Source: Candidatus Magasanikiibacteriota bacterium
GTDB lineage: Bacteria; Patescibacteriota; Patescibacteriia; Magasanikbacterales; GWA2-37-8
Assembly (NCBI GenBank): GCA_903853785.1
Contig: CAINUM010000063.1
Span: 4,404-68,403 of the forward strand
DNA length: 64,000 nucleotides
Reading direction: 5' to 3'
Shown: positions 60,816 to 64,000 of the stretch, piece after piece
How the letters are laid out: each line of letters begins with the position of its first letter
Position numbering within the stretch: position 1 is the stretch's first letter
Program-made: the position numbers and the translations under genes
The notes under the pieces: generated by a model
Databases searched by the model: none
The model's input: only the letters and a program-made list of their open reading frames with translations
What the model was told of the DNA's origin: nothing

Positions 60816-62042
60816 ATGCAAAATCCTTTTGAAAATGCGTTAGTTCAACTTGAGAAGGCAGCCAAGATAATGGACTTAGATGAAAATATTTATGAAATAC
60901 TAAAACAGCCAGATCGTGTGTTGATGGTATCAGTGCCAGTAAAAATGGATAGTGGTGAGGTGAAAGTATTTTCCGGATTTAGATCTCAATATAATAATGC
61001 CATGGGGCCATACAAAGGTGGTATTCGTTATCATGAAAATGTTTCGCTTGATGAAGTGCGCGCTTTATCCTTTTGGATGATGATAAAATGTGCGACTGTA
61101 AATATTCCAATGGGTGGAGGTAAAGGTGGTATTATTGTTGATTCCAAAAAATTATCAATAGGGGAATTAGAAAGATTGTCTCGTGGCTATATTCAAAAAA
61201 TTTGGAGAGAGATCGGATCAGACAAAGATGTTCCAGCTCCTGATATGTACACTACACCACAAATTATGGGGTGGATGCGTGATGAGTATGAAAAATTACT
61301 TGGCCATGCAGATCCGGGAGTGATCACCGGCAAAGCTATCGCCGATGGTGGAAGCGAAGGTCGTGAAACGGCTACCGCTCAGGGTGGTGTATATGTTGTA
61401 CGTGAATTGGCCAAAAAATTAAATTTGCAACCAGGTGAAACAAAAGTAGCAATTCAAGGCATGGGAAATGTCGGTGGCTTTATGGCCAAACTTCTTAGTG
61501 CAGATGGGTATAAGATTGTGGCTATTAGTGACAGTAAAGGTGGTATATATAAGGAAGACGGATTGGATATGGGAGCAGTCTTTGAATTTAAAAAGCAAAC
61601 AGGCTCGTTATCAGGTTTCGTTGGTGCACAAAATGTTTCAAACGAAGAGTTGTTGGAATTAAACGCAGAAATATTGGTACCGTCAGCGATGGAAAACCAA
61701 ATTACTGTTTTGAATGCGAAAAATATTAAAGCCAAAATTGTGGTGGAAATGGCTAATGGTCCAACTACCCCAGAAGCCGATGAAATTTTAGCGGAACACA
61801 ATGTTATCGTTGTGCCGGATGTATTGGCAAATGCAGGTGGGGTGACTGTGAGTTGCTTTGAATGGGAGCAAAACAATAAAAATGAACGCTGGACTGAAGG
61901 ACAAGTATTTGCTAAATTGGAACCAATGATGGTGCAGGCATTTGGTGAAGTATGGGAGACAAAAGAAAGATATAATATTACAATGCGCGCTGCCGCTTTT
62001 GTTAAAGCGATAGAGCGGGTGGCTAGTAAAATTAAAATATGA
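60816..62042 (+). CDS. gdhA: Glu/Leu/Phe/Val dehydrogenase family protein
   Basis: Oxidative deamination of glutamate (most likely) or reductive amination of 2-oxoglutarate. The 408 residues show GPYKGGIRYHENVSLDEVRALSFWMMIK (substrate lysine region), PMGGGKGGIIVD (catalytic Lys), the Rossmann motif VAIQGMGNVGGFMA and EMANGPTTPEADEIL. Length and motifs match the hexameric NAD(P)-dependent GDH of about 410-420 residues. The gene opens the operon with fpg and a glycosyltransferase. Confidence 0.92.
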   Translation: MQNPFENALVQLEKAAKIMDLDENIYEILKQPDRVLMVSVPVKMDSGEVKVFSGFRSQYNNAMGPYKGGIRYHENVSLDEVRALSFWMMIKCATVNIPMGGGKGGIIVDSKKLSIGELERLSRGYIQKIWREIGSDKDVPAPDMYTTPQIMGWMRDEYEKLLGHADPGVITGKAIADGGSEGRETATAQGGVYVVRELAKKLNLQPGETKVAIQGMGNVGGFMAKLLSADGYKIVAISDSKGGIYKEDGLDMGAVFEFKKQTGSLSGFVGAQNVSNEELLELNAEILVPSAMENQITVLNAKNIKAKIVVEMANGPTTPEADEILAEHNVIVVPDVLANAGGVTVSCFEWEQNNKNERWTEGQVFAKLEPMMVQAFGEVWETKERYNITMRAAAFVKAIERVASKIKI

Positions 62043-62043
62043 T

Positions 62044-62913
62044 ATGCCGGAATTGCCAGAAGTAGAGACGATACGTCGCGATTTGGAAAAAAAGATTGCT
62101 GGAGAAAAAATTAAAAATATTGAAATATTGGCAGCTAAAAGTGTACACAATAAATCTTCGGATTTTTTGAAAGTTTTGGTTGGAAATAAATTTAAACATA
62201 TTGAGCGTCGCGGTAAATTATTGATGTTTGCCCTAGGAGAGGCTGCTAAATATTCTTATTTACTCGTGCATCTGAAAATGACGGGCCAACTTATTTATCG
62301 ACATAAAAAACAGTTGTTGGCGGGCGGTCATAGTCAAACTGGGATGAATACTACAGTACCAAACAAATTCACTCGGGTGGTGTTTAGTTTTGCCGATGGA
62401 GGCCAGCTGTTTTTCAATGATCTTCGTCGCTTTGGATATTTGAAATTAGTTTCTAAAGAAGAAAAAGAAAAGATCGTAACAAATAATTTTGGTATTGAAC
62501 CTTTGACTCCGGATTATACTTTGGAAGCATTTCAAAAGTTATTTAAAAAACGCCAAACTAATATTAAAGCCCTGCTTTTGAATCAAAAATTAATTTCTGG
62601 AATTGGAAATATTTATGCGGACGAAGCTTGTTTTGGTGCTAAAATTTTGCCGACCAGAAAAGTAAGTAGTTTGACTGCTGTGGAAATAAAAAAATTATAT
62701 AAATGCATTGAAGATATTTTGAAAGTAGCGATAGCCAATCGCGGTACTACTTTTAATAATTATGTAGATAGCGATGGGCATACTGGTAGTCATATTAATT
62801 TTTTAAATGTTTACGGACGCGACGGTGAAAAATGTAAGCGTTGTAAAAATATTATTTTAAAGAAAAAACACGCTGGGCGGGGGACTCACTATTGTCCGCA
62901 TTGCCAGAAATAA
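62044..62913 (+). CDS. mutM: Formamidopyrimidine-DNA glycosylase
   Basis: Removes oxidised purines such as 8-oxoG from DNA. The 289 residues begin MPELPEVETIRRDL with the catalytic N-terminal Pro. HLKMTGQLIYR, the helix-two-turn-helix LNQKLISGIGNIYADEACFGAKI and a C-terminal zinc finger (CKRCKNIILKKKHAGRGTHYC...CQK) are all present. The start codon follows the gdhA stop by one base. Confidence 0.96.
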   Translation: MPELPEVETIRRDLEKKIAGEKIKNIEILAAKSVHNKSSDFLKVLVGNKFKHIERRGKLLMFALGEAAKYSYLLVHLKMTGQLIYRHKKQLLAGGHSQTGMNTTVPNKFTRVVFSFADGGQLFFNDLRRFGYLKLVSKEEKEKIVTNNFGIEPLTPDYTLEAFQKLFKKRQTNIKALLLNQKLISGIGNIYADEACFGAKILPTRKVSSLTAVEIKKLYKCIEDILKVAIANRGTTFNNYVDSDGHTGSHINFLNVYGRDGEKCKRCKNIILKKKHAGRGTHYCPHCQK

Positions 62914-62916
62914 TAT

Positions 62917-63819
62917 ATGTTTCAACCTGGATGTACTGTTACGTTATGCACCTATAACCGTCTTGAATCCCTCAAAAGAAGTTTGAAATCTTTATTGTCT
63001 TTGGATTATAGAGAATTTGAAATCGTAATAATCGATGATTGTTCAAACGATGGGACTGCTAATTTTTTGTTAACACTAAAGGATCCAAAAATAAAAATTG
63101 TATCTCATTCAAAAAATCTTGGACTTAGTGAAGCAAGAAATAGTGGTATTAAAGCCGCCAAATATGATTTTGTCGCTTCAATAGATGATGACTGTACAGC
63201 GGATAAGAATTGGTTAAAAAATTTAATGGCTGGTTTTACCTCGGAAAATATTTCATTTGTATTTGGACAGGTTTTTTATATCTCAGAAAATTATCATGGG
63301 TTTTTTCCAGAAAGACTAGTAAAAAATATTGGGGCGATGTGGCCGATGGGTGGCAACATTGTTTATCGCAAAAAAGTTTTTGAAAAAATCGGTTATTTAA
63401 ATTCTGAATTTTTTTATTTTAATAATGAAGATAGTGAGATTGCGATTCGCGCCATCGCCAATGGTTTTGAATATGCCCGTGCTCCGCAAGCCAAGATTTT
63501 TCACGAAGCCGCGGTTTGGAATGCTGTGGCCCTTTTACGTTCCGCTCGCAATGGAGCAGTTTGGCCAAAATTAAAAAAACTTTATCCGAATCACTATCTG
63601 CATTTTCATCCTAAAGTTTGGGGTGGTCTGGTGGTGTTGCCTTGGGACTATTTGTATATTTTGACCATGCCAATCTGCATTCCAGTATTGTTAATTCGTT
63701 ATTTGGTCCATGGCAAGCGTGATTTAAAAATATTTTTCACCAAGTGGCCAGTTTTGTTACTTTTGCGTCGCTATTATATTTGGAAAGAAGCGATAAAAAA
63801 TAGAGTGTGGATGTTTTAA
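62917..63819 (+). CDS. Family 2 glycosyltransferase
   Basis: Probably transfers a sugar from a nucleotide donor to a glycan or lipid at the cytoplasmic membrane face. The 300 residues start VTLCTYNRLESLKRSLKSLL and continue with FEIVIIDDCSNDGTANFL, SEARNSGIKAAKYDFVASIDDDC (the DxD is in DDDC) and FFYFNNEDSEIAIRAIANG (ED acceptor motif). The C-terminal part is hydrophobic (VVLPWDYLYILTMPICIPVLLIRYL), suggesting a membrane-associated helix. It starts three bases after mutM. Confidence 0.88.
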   Translation: MFQPGCTVTLCTYNRLESLKRSLKSLLSLDYREFEIVIIDDCSNDGTANFLLTLKDPKIKIVSHSKNLGLSEARNSGIKAAKYDFVASIDDDCTADKNWLKNLMAGFTSENISFVFGQVFYISENYHGFFPERLVKNIGAMWPMGGNIVYRKKVFEKIGYLNSEFFYFNNEDSEIAIRAIANGFEYARAPQAKIFHEAAVWNAVALLRSARNGAVWPKLKKLYPNHYLHFHPKVWGGLVVLPWDYLYILTMPICIPVLLIRYLVHGKRDLKIFFTKWPVLLLLRRYYIWKEAIKNRVWMF

Positions 63820-63887
63820 CGGTATTTTGGCTTAGCCTTGCATTATCATCTTATTTTAGATAAGATAATCAGGTATCTAATATTATT

Positions 63888-64000
63888 ATGCAAAAATATA
63901 ATCACCAAGCAATCGAGAAAAAATGGAAGAAAAATTGGGAGGAAAGCGGGATTAACAAAACCAAAGAAACTGTTGGAAAGCCAAAATATTATGTTTTGGA
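63888..64000 (+). CDS. leuS: Leucyl-tRNA synthetase, 5' part only
   Basis: The window ends 37 codons into a gene starting MQKYNHQAIEKKWKKNWEES and reaching KPKYYVLD. The opening YNxxxIEKKWxxxW and YYVLD match the N-terminus of leucyl-tRNA synthetase just before its HIGH-containing motif. The rest lies outside the window. The gap before it (68 bases) holds a partial inverted repeat, TTATCATCTTATTTTAGATAAGATAA, with no T-run. Confidence 0.8.
   Translation, partial: MQKYNHQAIEKKWKKNWEESGINKTKETVGKPKYYVL

Noticed and set aside
1..64000. CRISPR arrays, rRNA genes, insertion sequences, prophage
   Set aside because: No regularly spaced repeats, rRNA segments, transposase, integrase or phage structural genes were seen.

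Overview
The window looks like the chromosome of an AT-rich, small-genome bacterium of the Candidate Phyla Radiation (Patescibacteria, probably a Parcubacteria-type lineage). This is an inference. It rests on an S10/spc ribosomal cluster with no L30 gene (a known CPR trait) and no L29 gene, on largely Shine-Dalgarno-free AT-rich leaders, on cysteine-rich envelope proteins carrying a two-helix pilin-like module, on an ADP-forming acetyl-CoA synthetase, and on many small acidic proteins of unknown function.

Layout. (1) 1-4267, minus strand: a tight operon for making dTMP (dCMP deaminase, P-loop kinase, dUTPase, ThyA, an acetyltransferase, DHFR, thymidylate kinase), running into an unknown gene at the left edge. 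(2) 4353-6290, minus: three overlapping genes (deoxyribosyltransferase-like, CYTH, truncated pyruvate-kinase-like). (3) 6335-15104, mostly minus: L1 with its own promoter and leader, a membrane protein, TopA, DprA, Pth, Der and an LCP enzyme; one acidic plus-strand protein diverges from topA. (4) 15150-18330, plus: a tRNA-like remnant lacking its anticodon arm, a membrane protein, tRNA-Arg(GCG), two unrelated acidic proteins, and two GC-rich mini-transcription units (A and B) sharing a structured 3' hairpin. (5) 18369-32879, plus: EF-Tu, S10, a ~290-nt structured leader, then L3 to SecY, a multi-branched inverted repeat, and RecG. (6) 32915-35859, plus: a third GC-rich mini-gene (C) and an 803-residue protein with a Nudix-like start. 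(7) 35880-47720, minus: an eight-gene operon led by a Clp ATPase and dominated by envelope proteins (Pro-rich membrane protein, beta-propeller, DsbA-like protein, metallophosphoesterase-pilin-peptidase fusion, CuA-type cupredoxin, pilin-peptidase fusion), ending in RadA. (8) 47800-64000: phosphohexomutase, acetyl-CoA synthetase, HtpX/LemA, site-2 protease, methyltransferase, PheS/PheT, a zincin, a Glu-type dehydrogenase, Fpg, a GT2 glycosyltransferase and the start of LeuRS.

Most of the window is housekeeping. The parts that are not explained by known gene families are the GC-rich mini-units A, B and C. Each has its own sigma70-type promoter and a strong Shine-Dalgarno site, in a genome whose other genes mostly lack one. 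A and B also share a hairpin with compensatory base changes and an AAGGAG loop. Other points of interest are the L3 leader, a 12-nt hairpin motif shared by the L1 and EF-Tu leaders, the minihelix-like tRNA remnant, and the envelope operon in which two different hydrolases are attached to the same pilin-like membrane module.
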